DNA of 64,000 nucleotides from Diplonema japonicum (taxonomy: Eukaryota; Euglenozoa; Diplonemea; Diplonemida; Diplonemidae), in contig OZ025753.1 of assembly GCA_964019335.1 (NCBI GenBank), forward strand, positions 62,001 to 126,000, written 5' to 3'. The notes under the pieces were generated by a model. It had not been told where the DNA came from. It searched no databases and saw nothing but the letters and a program-made list of their open reading frames with translations. This document shows, in pieces, positions 19,038-28,885 of the stretch (its first letter is position 1; each line of letters starts with the position of its first letter). The position numbers were made by a program, and so were the translations under genes.

Positions 19038-19536
19038 TGGGGAAGCGGAAGAGAAGAAAACCCTGCGACGGGACAACAGCAGCGGTCTAGTACTGGGCAG
19101 AAACAAGTGCTCTGGTACCGACCACCATTCGCCTCTTCGCTTGCATCGAAAGGCGGCATGTGTTGGGAGAACCGGTGTCAGCATCCCACAATTGCGTCGA
19201 TTGGAGTCTGCTCCGGTCCAACCCGCTGCGAAAGGAGGGCTTGGTGGTGTTTGGGGGGATAGTGTCCTTCTCTTCGTCCTGCTGGGCGAATAAGTTACAC
19301 GAGTAGTTGGGAGGACTGGGAATATACCAAGCTTGCTGATAGATTCTTTAGGGGTACAGCACATGCATATACGGGGGGAAGGCTAGGGCAGGGTGGGCCC
19401 AAATGATGCTTCGAACGCCCAGAAAGAAAAAAATACCGGAAATTTATTGTTTTACAGTATTTTTTCTTTTTCTTTGTTATATTGTTAAATGTTGTTTTCT
19501 CACAGCCACAGGTTGAGAAAAGAAAAATACGAATAG

Positions 19537-19737
19537 ATGAATAGTCTTCGGGACATGTTGCTGCTGGCAGCCCTCATCGCAAGCAGTGCTGCGGCACCAC
19601 TCAGTCGCATTGGAGGCATCGATGCCCTCGGTGATGTCAACGACGTGCAAACGATAGGGAACATCGCTTACGTTGCAGGCGGGGCCACGGGTCACATGAT
19701 ATTCGATGTCAGTAATGTGTCGTCGCCGAGCTAACAT
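19537..19737 (+). pseudogene. LVIVD repeat surface protein, 5' fragment
   Basis: Starts with a good signal peptide (MLLLAALIASSAAA), then one LVIVD repeat (GNIAYVAGGATGHMIFDVSN). The match to the relative at 54210-54834 ends at TCGTCGCCGA (about 19729) and the frame closes two codons later, so only the first repeat survives. The intact family forms a secreted or membrane-anchored beta-propeller-like domain. Confidence 0.7.
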
Positions 19738-19959
19738 CAACCACCACCACGAGGCAATAACCCCCAGGTACCTAACCGTGGTTACCCTGTTCAAAGAATA
19801 CAAAAGAAATTGCTCGTAAGTGCCCAAAACCGGGCGGAAATCCGAATTTTCGGTCGGAAGGAGTGTAGCTCATGGGTTAGGTAGGCTAGTTTCTTTGATT
19901 TCAAAAAGAAAACTTGGAAACGCGTTTAAAGCTCTAATTGGTCATTTCCCCTCCCCTCC

Positions 19960-20275
19960 TCCTCATCCACATCAGTTTGCTAAAGAGTTCGTGCTAACAT
20001 CGACCAGCACCACGGGGCATGTGCGCGTACGCAAAGCAGAACGAAGGCGGCCGAGAAAATGGAAGCTGCTGGAAGGCTGGGTTTCGGACCTCTTATCAGC
20101 CATGACAGAATTCTTGTGAGAAAGCCACAGAGCAAAAGTGCAAAGACCCAACGAGGCGAAGAGCGAGCATCCGAGAAAATATCCCCCCACGTCCCAGAGT
20201 GCTGTGGTGGACCGAAGAAACCCGAAAACTGCAAGACGAAGAGATCACCCTGCAGAGACGGGAGATAATGCGATG
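19960..20275 (+). pseudogene. Eroded LINE fragment (LINE-E type)
   Basis: A GC-rich island in AT-rich spacer. PRKWKLLEGWVSDL and, in another frame, PRVLWWTEETRKLQ parallel PRSWELLEDWNSDH and TKLWWSEEMQEMQ of LINE-E (37850-38200), the stretch between endonuclease and RT. Frameshifted and non-functional. Confidence 0.5.
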
Positions 20276-20520
20276 ACCAATCTTTTTTTCCATCTGGTGA
20301 TGACTTCCACCATGGGTAAGATACAGAAATAACATTAAAACATTGTACAAATGAGAAGTCCGCTTCAGTTTTGAAATCAGATCATCTTTATGTTTCTGAT
20401 GATAAAGATCATGAAAATATAAGATGTGTTGTTTCACCGTTGACTCCCGACTGTGGCACTTAGGATGTTGGTTAGGCTTTTTTTTTTGCATAAAATTAAT
20501 TTTTTCTTTTCAGTCAGGAG

Positions 20521-23500
20521 ATGGTTGGGAGACACGTCGAGGACGACGGTAGGTATCGCGCGTTGTGGGGGAGCCCGCAACCAGGCATCGTGGTCGATGG
20601 ACTCGCGTCTCCTGATAAGGCGAAGAGGGGCGGGGTGGGTCTGCTGGTGCAGCGACGCCGACCTGCTCTGGTAAAAGATACGGCAGGAAGAGCTGACGAC
20701 AACAGGTGGGTACACTCGATGATCAACCTAGATGGTCGAGATATGTGGTTACACCTGATCGTAGTCTACTGTCACTCGGGCGGTCACGGCAAGCACCAGC
20801 GGGAGGCTCTGCTGGATAAGGTCCTGAACAAGATGAGATGCGTCCTCGGTGACGTACCGATCATCGTGGCAGGCGATTTCAACACCGCGGTGTCACAGTC
20901 GGGAGTGCTACAACAGGCGGTGGGGAGCGATTGGGTGGATGCTGCTATGCTGCAAGCCGAGAGGGATGGCGTGGAACCATGCCACACCTTTGCCAGGCAG
21001 GCCACCAACACGAAGACGCGTATCGACTACGTTCTGCTGAACCCGATCGCGGCGGCAGGCCTACAGAAGGTGTGGGTACACGACGCAGTCTACACCAACG
21101 AGCACCGCTGCCTCTCAATCCAGCTCCGGATCCCGGCCCTCAAGTGCATGACGAGGAAATACTTCGTCCCGAGGGAGTTGCCGATGGAAGCTGCTGATGG
21201 TGACCGAGTTGCTGAGCTGCTACAGGTCGGGGGATTTGCGCAGAAGCTGGGCGACGGCGACATTGACGATGCGTATAGTACGTTAGCGTGCGTTTCGGAG
21301 GAATGCTGCATCGGGGACCTGCCAGCGGTGAGACGGAGGGCCTACGTCGGGAGAAGCGTGGCGCGACAACCAAAGGAGAAGTGCCTGTCGGCGAAATCTG
21401 TGGTTGAGGCGACAGGTGCGGCAGTGGGCTGGCAGAAGTGCATCGCCGAGGTGAAGCGGAAAGTCTCGCACATCCTTGCGGGAGTCCAAGATCTGCTCGA
21501 CAGGGGACTAGCAAGCAACATGCCGGAGCAGCTGCTGAGGACTTGGGCGAATGCTATAAAGGTGCTAGCGAAGCTCCCGCAGCTTCCGAGATGCGAGGTG
21601 GGTCTGATGAAGGACAATTTTGAAACGATTATCATCAAACTTCAACGCCTAGACGACGACCTGTCCGCTCTGGCGCGAGTGATCGCAAAGGACGCGAGGG
21701 TCGAGCGTGAAAGGAAGTATGAAGAGAGGATCAACACCCACTTCAAGGAGGAACGGAAGAGGGTGACCGCCTTCGTGAAGGGCACAACGGCATCAGCAAC
21801 GCAGGCAGTGGAAGGCGACGGGGTTCTCACGGCAGATCTTGAAGAGATGGACAAGATGATGCACAAGGAGTGGGACCCTATTTTTCAGCTGTACGGTGGG
21901 GATCGAGGAGAGCCGCAGTACAACGCCTTTAGAACGAGGTACAGGGAGTACATCGTGTCGCAGAAGATGGAACTTCGACCACTTACAGGAGAGGATCTGA
22001 GGGCGGTGTTGGCCAAGAAGTCAACGAGAACGGCTCCAGGGGTGGATGGATGGAGGATGGCGGAACTGCGTGCCATGCCGGTAGTACTGCTGGATGCTTG
22101 GGCCGAGCTGTTCAACGCAGTCGAGACAGGGAAGTGGCCGAAAGCACTCCTGACAGCGCTGGTGACGTTGATCCCGAAGGGTGGCGAGAGGACTCCTCTG
22201 AACCATCGGCCGATCACAGTCACGAGCGCGGTCTATCGGCTGTGGGCATGTGCGAGGCTGCGTGACATCACGCTGTGGCAAGAGAAGTGGATCGACGACT
22301 CTCAGCATGGTTTCAGACCGAAGAGAGGCACGGATAGCATTCTGATGGAGCTCAGTACACAGCTCGACGAGGCGCTGTTGACAGGCACCCCTCTCAACGG
22401 CATTGCGTTGGATTTTGTCAAGTGCTTCGACAGAGTCCCACAGCAGATAGCTTTTGACCTGATGCAAGATCTCGGTTTGCACGAGCGGATACTGACCCCC
22501 TTGAAAGCTATGTATGCGAACCTGAAGCGGCGATTCCGTTTCCCGACAGGTGTTGGCTCAGAGTTCCGAGTGACGAATGGTATCCTGCAAGGGTGCCCCA
22601 TCTCGGTAATCATGGTGAACGCCTTGGTGTCGGTGATGGTGAAGTGCGTGATGACGGAAGTACCAGGAGCTTGGTCACTTTCGTACGCGGATGACGTGTA
22701 CCTCCTGGCGCGTTTAGCGGAGGTCCTGACAAGGGCGACCAACAAGGTGATCGAGTTCGGGGACCGGACAGAGATGCGCCTCAACGGAAAGAAGTCGCAG
22801 GGATTCTCGACGAAAAACGAGATCGGCCCTAGTTTAGTATGCACCGGTTCCTCGTTCAAGGTAGCTAGGGAGATCAAATCACTTGGCGTGAACCTGAGCA
22901 TGGATGGGAATCACAGGCTGGACAAGCTGGACGCAGCGGAGGGACGCCTGACCCGTCTCGGAGCTTTGCCACTAGGGTTTGAGAACAAGTCGACGATGTT
23001 GACGAGCACTGTGCTACCGTCGTGTCTGTACGGAGCGACGTATGCGGCACCCTCGGACGACCAGCTGAAGAAGATGTGTACAGCGGCAGTGGTCTCCCTG
23101 TGGGGCCCCCAGTTCGGGATGAGAAACCCCGTGTCTGTACTGAACGTTCTGCTGCCAGGGCATACGGCACATCCGCTGTCGAAGGTCATCTACGGAACGA
23201 TAAACAGCTTGGTCCGGGAGAGCCTGGCCTCTCCGCATTTGCGGCAGCGTGTTGGTGAGATCATTGGTCTATACCAGGACCGTGATGACGATGAGGTGAT
23301 GGGTCCGATTGGAGTCCTGCGGAACAGATGGCTCCCCTTTCTGGGGAAGGGATGGTCCTTTGTGGCCGACCTGCACGGAGATACAGCGGTGGCTCACAAA
23401 GTGAGGCAAGCCATCAGACCGGCAGTTGCGAAGAGGCTGATCGAGAAGAGATCAACCTTCGTGGGGATGGAGGCAGGGGCGTGCCCGTCCACGAACTATT

Positions 23501-24464
23501 GGTGGAAAAAGCTCCAGGCCCGGAGACCGTTGGTGTCCTTTAGGTTGCGGCGCATCATTAGTGGTGCAGTGTTCACGACTCACCCGAGGGGAGGGTGTGG
23601 GGGAGAAAATTGGATGGCCCTGGTGTGGAAAACCCAGCATTAGCGTGTGACGTTTGCGACCACCGGTCCCAGACAACGACCAGCATGACGGAGCATGCAC
23701 TGTGGGAGTGCGAGCCGGCAAGGAGTGTGTTGGAAAGCGAGCAATACGCAGAGGTGAAGCGAGAAGGCCTCCCAGCTGCCACAGCCCTTCACGGGATAGT
23801 CCCAAGAGGAGCCGACAAAGCAGGGAAAGAACGTGCCAGGATGGTGCAACAATACCTCCTGAAAGTAGTGACGGTCCGTGACGCCAGAGCAGCGGAAAAA
23901 AGCAAGAGAGTGCTCACCTCCAACCCTTGGGATGAGGTAACGACAGGGAGGCAACATGATGTTCCGACGGAAGCGTTGCTGAAGGCGAACGGGGCGTCAG
24001 GCGCGGTCCTGACCTTTCATTTGAAGAACGTCCTCAAGTGGCTAAGAGGCCTACGATGGTACGATGGTAAGAAGAAAACTTCCGTCACTACAATGGAACT
24101 CGCCATAGACTATGAGCAGACCACCCGCCGGTCACTCATAGGTCCCCTCGACGATCAAGACCTGCTCACGGAGAAGGCCGCAAGGATGCGATACATCTTG
24201 GGTCGCATCCAGAAATGCTCAGCACGCTGTGGAAGGTCAGCCTTCCCCGCCAACGCCAAATCAAGGGTGCATACCCTTCGACATCTTGGGGGCCCGACGG
24301 CACACGGCTACGACAGGAGACCACTCTTCTCCTCGAGCCAAACCCCCCCCTACCTAGCACGACTCCAAGCAATGTTTCTCGCCCAGATGCCGTCCATCTC
24401 ATCGCGACAAACAGCCACCGCAGGCACCAGACAGCAACCGCAGAACGGTGACCGATTAGTGTGA
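20521..24464 (+). pseudogene. LINE-A ORF2: endonuclease-RT-zinc finger protein, one frameshift
   Basis: The APE endonuclease lacks its N-terminal catalytic block but keeps AGDFN, TRIDYVLLN and NEHRCLSI (SDH changed to NEH). RT: PGVDGWR, HRPITVTSAVYRLW, ALDFVKCFDRV (motif A, about residue 628), NGILQGCPIS (B), YADDVYLL (C). The frame closes at 23643; the product continues in a second frame from about 23600 after a slip in a G-rich run (GTGTGGGGGAG). The tail has a C2HC finger CDVCDHRSQTTTSMTEHALW-x-C and a conserved about 230-residue C-terminal domain (ALHGIVPRG, TMELAIDYE, LRHLGG). It acts in target-primed reverse transcription when intact; here broken. Confidence 0.85.
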
Positions 24465-24655
24465 ATTTCTACCTGAACAGTGAGCACCCCCATGCACACT
24501 GAAATTTTATCGAGTTTTCTTTTTTTTTTTTTACTGTACTTTATTGGTCGCTCCCCGTGGCTGATAAAGTTTCAAAGGAAGTTAACGGGGTCTCTTTACT
24601 TCCCCTTTCAACGATCAGTGTAAGTGTCAACATATAAACACAAATAATATATATA

Positions 24656-24656
<1 letters not shown>
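24465..24656 (+). other. LINE-A 3' UTR
   Basis: AT-rich, with T12 and a weak foldback (ACTTTATTGG ... ATAAAGT, 24537-24571) similar to the perfect hairpin at 7143. Confidence 0.6.
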
Positions 24657-24708
<52 letters not shown>

Positions 24709-24728
24709 ACTTTCTCCCCTTTATAAAA

Positions 24729-26582
24729 ATGGGTGGAAATTTGAAGGACATGGTAACTGCCATCATCATGAGGGCAAAGGTACTTGCGAAGAAGGGTGTC
24801 ATGTGGCAAGAGCCGGCCGTCCTCCTGTTGGAGACGGCCCTGGACATCATGGAGGGAGGAACAGGCACGCAGGGTGGACAGCAGCAGGTTCAAGGACAGG
24901 AGCAGGTGCAAGGACAGCAGCAGGTGCGAGGACAGGAGCAGGTGCAAGGACAGGAGAAGGTGAAACAGCAACAGCAACAGAAGAAGCAACAGACGAAGCC
25001 GCGTCAACAGCAGGCGTCGAAGCAGACAGTGGCAAAGCCTCTGCTGAAGTGGACGAAGGTGCCAGCAAGGAAGGTAATGGGCGCGGTGAGCCTGGACCCG
25101 GCGGACTGGCATTGCCCCGTCCTCACAGAGCCAAAGGGGGAGGGGGTAATGGTGTGTGAGGACGAGGAAGGCGCGCAGAAGGCGTACGACCTGTGGCTGG
25201 ATGAGCACAGGGAGCTCGCGAGCAGGGGCGAACAGTTGGGCTGCGGGATGGTGTTGATCACCAGGAAGAAGCTGGTGGTGGACGGCGATGCCACGCATCT
25301 GGAGGAGAACCTGAAGCTCCCCCTCCCAGTCCTAATTGGGGAGGAACGCAGGATGAGGTACCTCAGGGTAACGAGGCTCGGGGGGATGGGGGACTTCGCA
25401 AGCCTTCGCAAGGGTATCGCCGCTGCGGTCAAACCGAGTGTGGAGTGTGAACCGAGTGTCCTGGTGTGCACCCTACCTCTAGAGTACCACCCCGCTGATC
25501 GAGACAGGTTGGTCGGGAGAGCCGCATTCGGGTATGTTGTGGCCAGGCTGAGGCAGGCGACAGAGAAGGCGCTGGGAAAGCCCGTGGACCGGAGCTACTT
25601 CTTCGGGTTGAGGAGGGCACCCGGGCGGGTGGAAATGATGGTGAAGGTGCCGGAAGCTGAGGCGGCAGTGCTTGAGGCGGCCTCGGGGAGGGGTGGTATC
25701 TTCTTCAGGGCCTTGAAGTTCTTTGGCGGCCAGGAGAACCACGCGCACCACATCCTCTGGCTCAAGCCGGAGACCCCACTGGTGGAGGCCTTGAAGTGGG
25801 CGGACGCGGCGGGCAGGGGTCTGGCGGTGTCCTCGAGAGGGTTGGGGCTCCGGACCCTGTCCGAGGCGGAGAAGGCAGAGGCCATGGCTGATGAGCGGGG
25901 CGCGCAACTCGTTGCGGAACCGAGGCAGCCTCAGCCGAGGTACCTGGTGGAAGGGGCGAGGGCGGCAGACCACGAAGGGCCACTGTTAGGTGCCTTCCGT
26001 GCGGGCGGGTGGCAGTGCGAGGTAGCCTCTACATTCGTGAGGGGAAATGCAAGGACGTTTGTCTTGAAAGCTGGAGCACCGCCTCCGTTCAGCGGGATGG
26101 ACATTGGTGGGAGACCGGTCTTCATCAAGGCACTGGGGGCTGGCGAAATGCGGAGGAGGGCCGTATACAAGTGGGCTGGCTCGACCGCGCAGAAGACCTC
26201 ACCTGGGAGGCTTGCCGGAGCTACAACGGATGCGCCACCCACTGCACAGCAGTCAGGTGAGCAAATGCCGCAGGCACCATCCACCGATGAGTCGAATGTT
26301 CTATCCGCCGGGCAACCGGAGAAGAAGGAGGGGGACAGTCAGATGTCTACTCCAAACCCCAAGAAGCGCCTCCTCAACGACGAGGACGAACCCGAGTCCC
26401 CGGAGCAGCGGACGATGGCCGAACACGCGAGGACGTGCAAGCACCGGTTCCCAGAGAAGGGAGCGCGAAAGGGAGCGGTGTGGTGCTGCGGTGTCTGCAA
26501 GGAGCAGAAGGAAAAGGACACCTTCGCGAGGAAGTGTGCGGGGTGCATAACCTGGGCGTGCACTCGGTGTTTCGGCAAATGA
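24729..26582 (+). CDS. LINE-B ORF1 protein with Gln-rich and Cys-rich regions
   Basis: 617 residues. A short helical N-terminus is followed by an imperfect repeat of GQEQVQ/GQQQV units (about 48-78) and a basic Gln/Lys stretch. A middle region of unknown fold follows (two similar blocks around 130-430). The C-terminus has a zinc-binding-like cluster: CKHRF, CCGVCKEQ, CAGC, CTRCFGK. LINE ORF1 proteins usually bind the element RNA; that role is inferred. The relative in LINE-G has a coiled coil and a similar Cys-rich end. The stop is UGA and the next frame (ORF2) is in phase with it. Confidence 0.75.
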   Translation: MGGNLKDMVTAIIMRAKVLAKKGVMWQEPAVLLLETALDIMEGGTGTQGGQQQVQGQEQVQGQQQVRGQEQVQGQEKVKQQQQQKKQQTKPRQQQASKQTVAKPLLKWTKVPARKVMGAVSLDPADWHCPVLTEPKGEGVMVCEDEEGAQKAYDLWLDEHRELASRGEQLGCGMVLITRKKLVVDGDATHLEENLKLPLPVLIGEERRMRYLRVTRLGGMGDFASLRKGIAAAVKPSVECEPSVLVCTLPLEYHPADRDRLVGRAAFGYVVARLRQATEKALGKPVDRSYFFGLRRAPGRVEMMVKVPEAEAAVLEAASGRGGIFFRALKFFGGQENHAHHILWLKPETPLVEALKWADAAGRGLAVSSRGLGLRTLSEAEKAEAMADERGAQLVAEPRQPQPRYLVEGARAADHEGPLLGAFRAGGWQCEVASTFVRGNARTFVLKAGAPPPFSGMDIGGRPVFIKALGAGEMRRRAVYKWAGSTAQKTSPGRLAGATTDAPPTAQQSGEQMPQAPSTDESNVLSAGQPEKKEGDSQMSTPNPKKRLLNDEDEPESPEQRTMAEHARTCKHRFPEKGARKGAVWCCGVCKEQKEKDTFARKCAGCITWACTRCFGK

Positions 26583-28637
26583 AGCGCGAAGCGCACGGGT
26601 AAGTCGGAGAGGGAGGAGGACTTTGACTTACTCGTGACGCAGGGGGTTCATCCGCACCCCGGTCCCAAGCGCAAGACAGGTCCGAAGCCGGCTGTGATGA
26701 GGGGAACGCGTGATGCGGAGAGAGCCGCGGGTGCGAGACCAAGGACGGGTGCAAAGACGGGTGTTAAGAGGAACAGAAGCCCGCCGCCCACATTACCGAA
26801 GAACGAGCCTCTCGTCATCACCTCCCTGAACGTCGCGTCCTTCAACAACAGGATGGGGGAATGCAAAGGACTGGATCCCGATGTGTTCTGTGTACAGGAG
26901 ACGGCACTGACGGCGACGGTACAGCGGGAGATTGAACTCTCTCTCGGGCGAGATGCGTGGGGGAGGGCCTACGAAAGACACTGGGGGAAACCACAACCAG
27001 GCCGGGTGGGCGGTGGAGTGGTGTCACTTACAGTCGCACAAAGGGGCGGGGTCGCGACCTTCGTGAAAAGGCCCCGAGCCTCTCTGAGGTGCAGCGCAGG
27101 AGACGAGCTGGAAGCGTACAAGAGCCGCTGCGTGCACACGAAGGTATCATTGGACGGCAGCAAGCGATGGCTTCATGTGCTGAACGTCTACTGTCCTGCT
27201 GGCAATGAGGCTGTGCAAGCCAGGGAACGGGAGCAACTTCTGCATCACATTCTGGTCAGGAAGCGAATAGAGCTGGGAGACGTGCCGATCGTGGTGATCG
27301 GGGACCTTAACTGCGAGGAGGATCGGTCGCCGACCTTAGAAAAGGCTTTGGCCTCGGACTGGGTTGATGCGGCGGCTGCATGTGCGGCGTTGAGCGGTGC
27401 GACACCCGAATCGACTTTGAAGAGGACCAACTCCCATTCTCGGATCGATAGGGCGCTTCTGAACCCCCTTGCTGCACAGTTTCTGATACGCTGTTGGGTG
27501 CATGATGGCGTGGAAGGCTCAGACCACAGGTGCTTGTCGCTGGAGTTGGGGACAACGAGAATCCGGCGGGCAGTGCTGCAGTACTCGATCCCGAGGGAGA
27601 TACCGGAGGTAGCGATGACAGAAGAAGACCCCGAGCCGTCGCTGGCGGATTCCATCTTTGAGCGGTGCATTCAGGATAGGCAGGTGGACGAGGCCTACAG
27701 GGAATGGGCCAGACTCGCAGAAGAGCATTTGATGCGGGGTTTCGCAGGGACCACGGCGGGGGCTTACCTTGGCAGGGGTGAGACGAGGTTGCCGAAGCTG
27801 AGGGAACTGTGTCCACCTGCTACGGAAGAGATTGTCGGTGCGGTGTGCGACCGACAAAGGAAGCTGGTGAAGCTGAAACGGTGCGTAGAGGCTGCCCAGC
27901 GACAGATTGAGGACCACCTTCGGAGGGGGCACGTAGGACAGCTTCCGCAGGTGACCCACAATACCCTGAAGAACGCCAATGCAAGGTGCGTGAAGCTAGG
28001 TATTGACTGCGCCGTACCCATGCACGGCTCCTTGGAGAGCACAGAGGAAGCTATCGCTGAAGTGCGTGACGTGGCGGGGAGACAGATTGCCGCGCTCTGC
28101 ACGGAACAGAAGTGTAGCCGGGCTGAGGCCTACGAGAGAACGATTGTCTCGAACCTGGACGAGGGTAGGAGGCACCTCACGGCGCTGCTGCGGGGAACGC
28201 AATGCGAGAGGTCAGTGGCGGTGGACGCTGGGGACGGTGTGACGGCGGACCCACAAGAAATGGACGAGGTGTTCAGGGAGGCGTGGAAAGGGATCTTCTG
28301 CTCGGAAAGACGAGAACCGCAATTCTCCGATTTCAGGAAAAAGTACGAGGAACACATACAGCACCAGGAAATGCCGAGGTCAGAGATTACGGGGAGGCTG
28401 CTCCAGGAGGTGCTGAGCCGCAAGCGTCCTAGGGGCGCGTGTGGGGTCGACGGATGGCGCAACGCAGAGCTGAAGAGGCTGCCCAGGTGGGTATTGGACG
28501 GACTGGCAGACCTGTTTAACCTGATCGAGAGGGAGGGGAGGTGGCCGGAAGCCATGTGTACGGCCCTGGTGTCGCTAATACCGAAGGGGGCAGGCCTCGG
28601 CCCCTTGGACCACAGACCGATTACTGTCACCAGCGCG
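26583..28637 (+). pseudogene. LINE-B ORF2: APE endonuclease-RT, 3' truncated
   Basis: Open in phase from the codon after the ORF1 stop; the first ATG-like start falls later. N-terminal 2A-like GVHPHPGP (about 26647). Complete APE endonuclease: SLNVASFNN, VFCVQETAL (catalytic Glu), VIGDLN, SRIDRALLN, GSDHRCLSL. RT begins (GACGVDGWRN, LVSLIPKG, HRPITVTSA) and is cut before motif A at 28637. Without RT core it cannot mobilise itself. Confidence 0.85.
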
Positions 28638-28869
28638 GGAAAGCTACGCGCGCACCACGAAGGCAGCTGTTTTAAACGAGGAGGTGCAGACATTTCTATC
28701 GGCAGATGAGAAAAACCTGGTTGTCAAGGCTTGTTCAGATGCCCTTGTGTGGTTGGACACATTGCAGGAAGCCTCGAAGGAGGAGTACTCTAGCCGCCTA
28801 CACACACTGGAAGGTGTGTGTAAACCGATCGTATGTAAGATGTCCCACCCGGTTGAAGAAATTAACTGA
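28638..28869 (+). pseudogene. Hsp70 C-terminal fragment
   Basis: About 77 codons in phase from ESYARTTKAAV (28639) through LSADEKNLVVKAC, ALVWLDTLQEASKEEY and LEGVCKPIVCKM to PVEEIN-stop (28867). The lid helices of the Hsp70 substrate-binding domain read like this (family: LESY..., WLD, LE.VC.PI, terminal EEVD). It sits exactly where LINE-B ORF2 stops and is followed by T12. I infer a captured cDNA fragment, made by template switching or end joining during LINE integration. Confidence 0.75.
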
Positions 28870-28885
28870 TTCTTTTTTTTTTTTT

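Larger units (their letters stand above)
20512..24707 (+). mobile_element. LINE-A: 5'-truncated APE-type non-LTR retrotransposon
   Basis: Begins inside the endonuclease domain, has one frameshift, a 3' UTR (24465-24656) and a 51-nt poly-A tail (24657-24707). LINE-B starts immediately after the tail. Same family as B, C, D, F and G. Confidence 0.88.
24708..28637 (+). mobile_element. LINE-B: near-complete 5' end, 3' truncated
   Basis: Starts directly after the poly-A of LINE-A, with a short 21-bp leader, ORF1 and ORF2. ORF2 breaks off in the RT at HRPITVTSAG, where an Hsp70 fragment begins. Confidence 0.85.

Noticed and set aside
26580-26582. UGA as selenocysteine or reassigned sense codon
   Set aside because: UGA terminates other frames in the window and no SECIS-like structure was noticed; readthrough or re-initiation is simpler.
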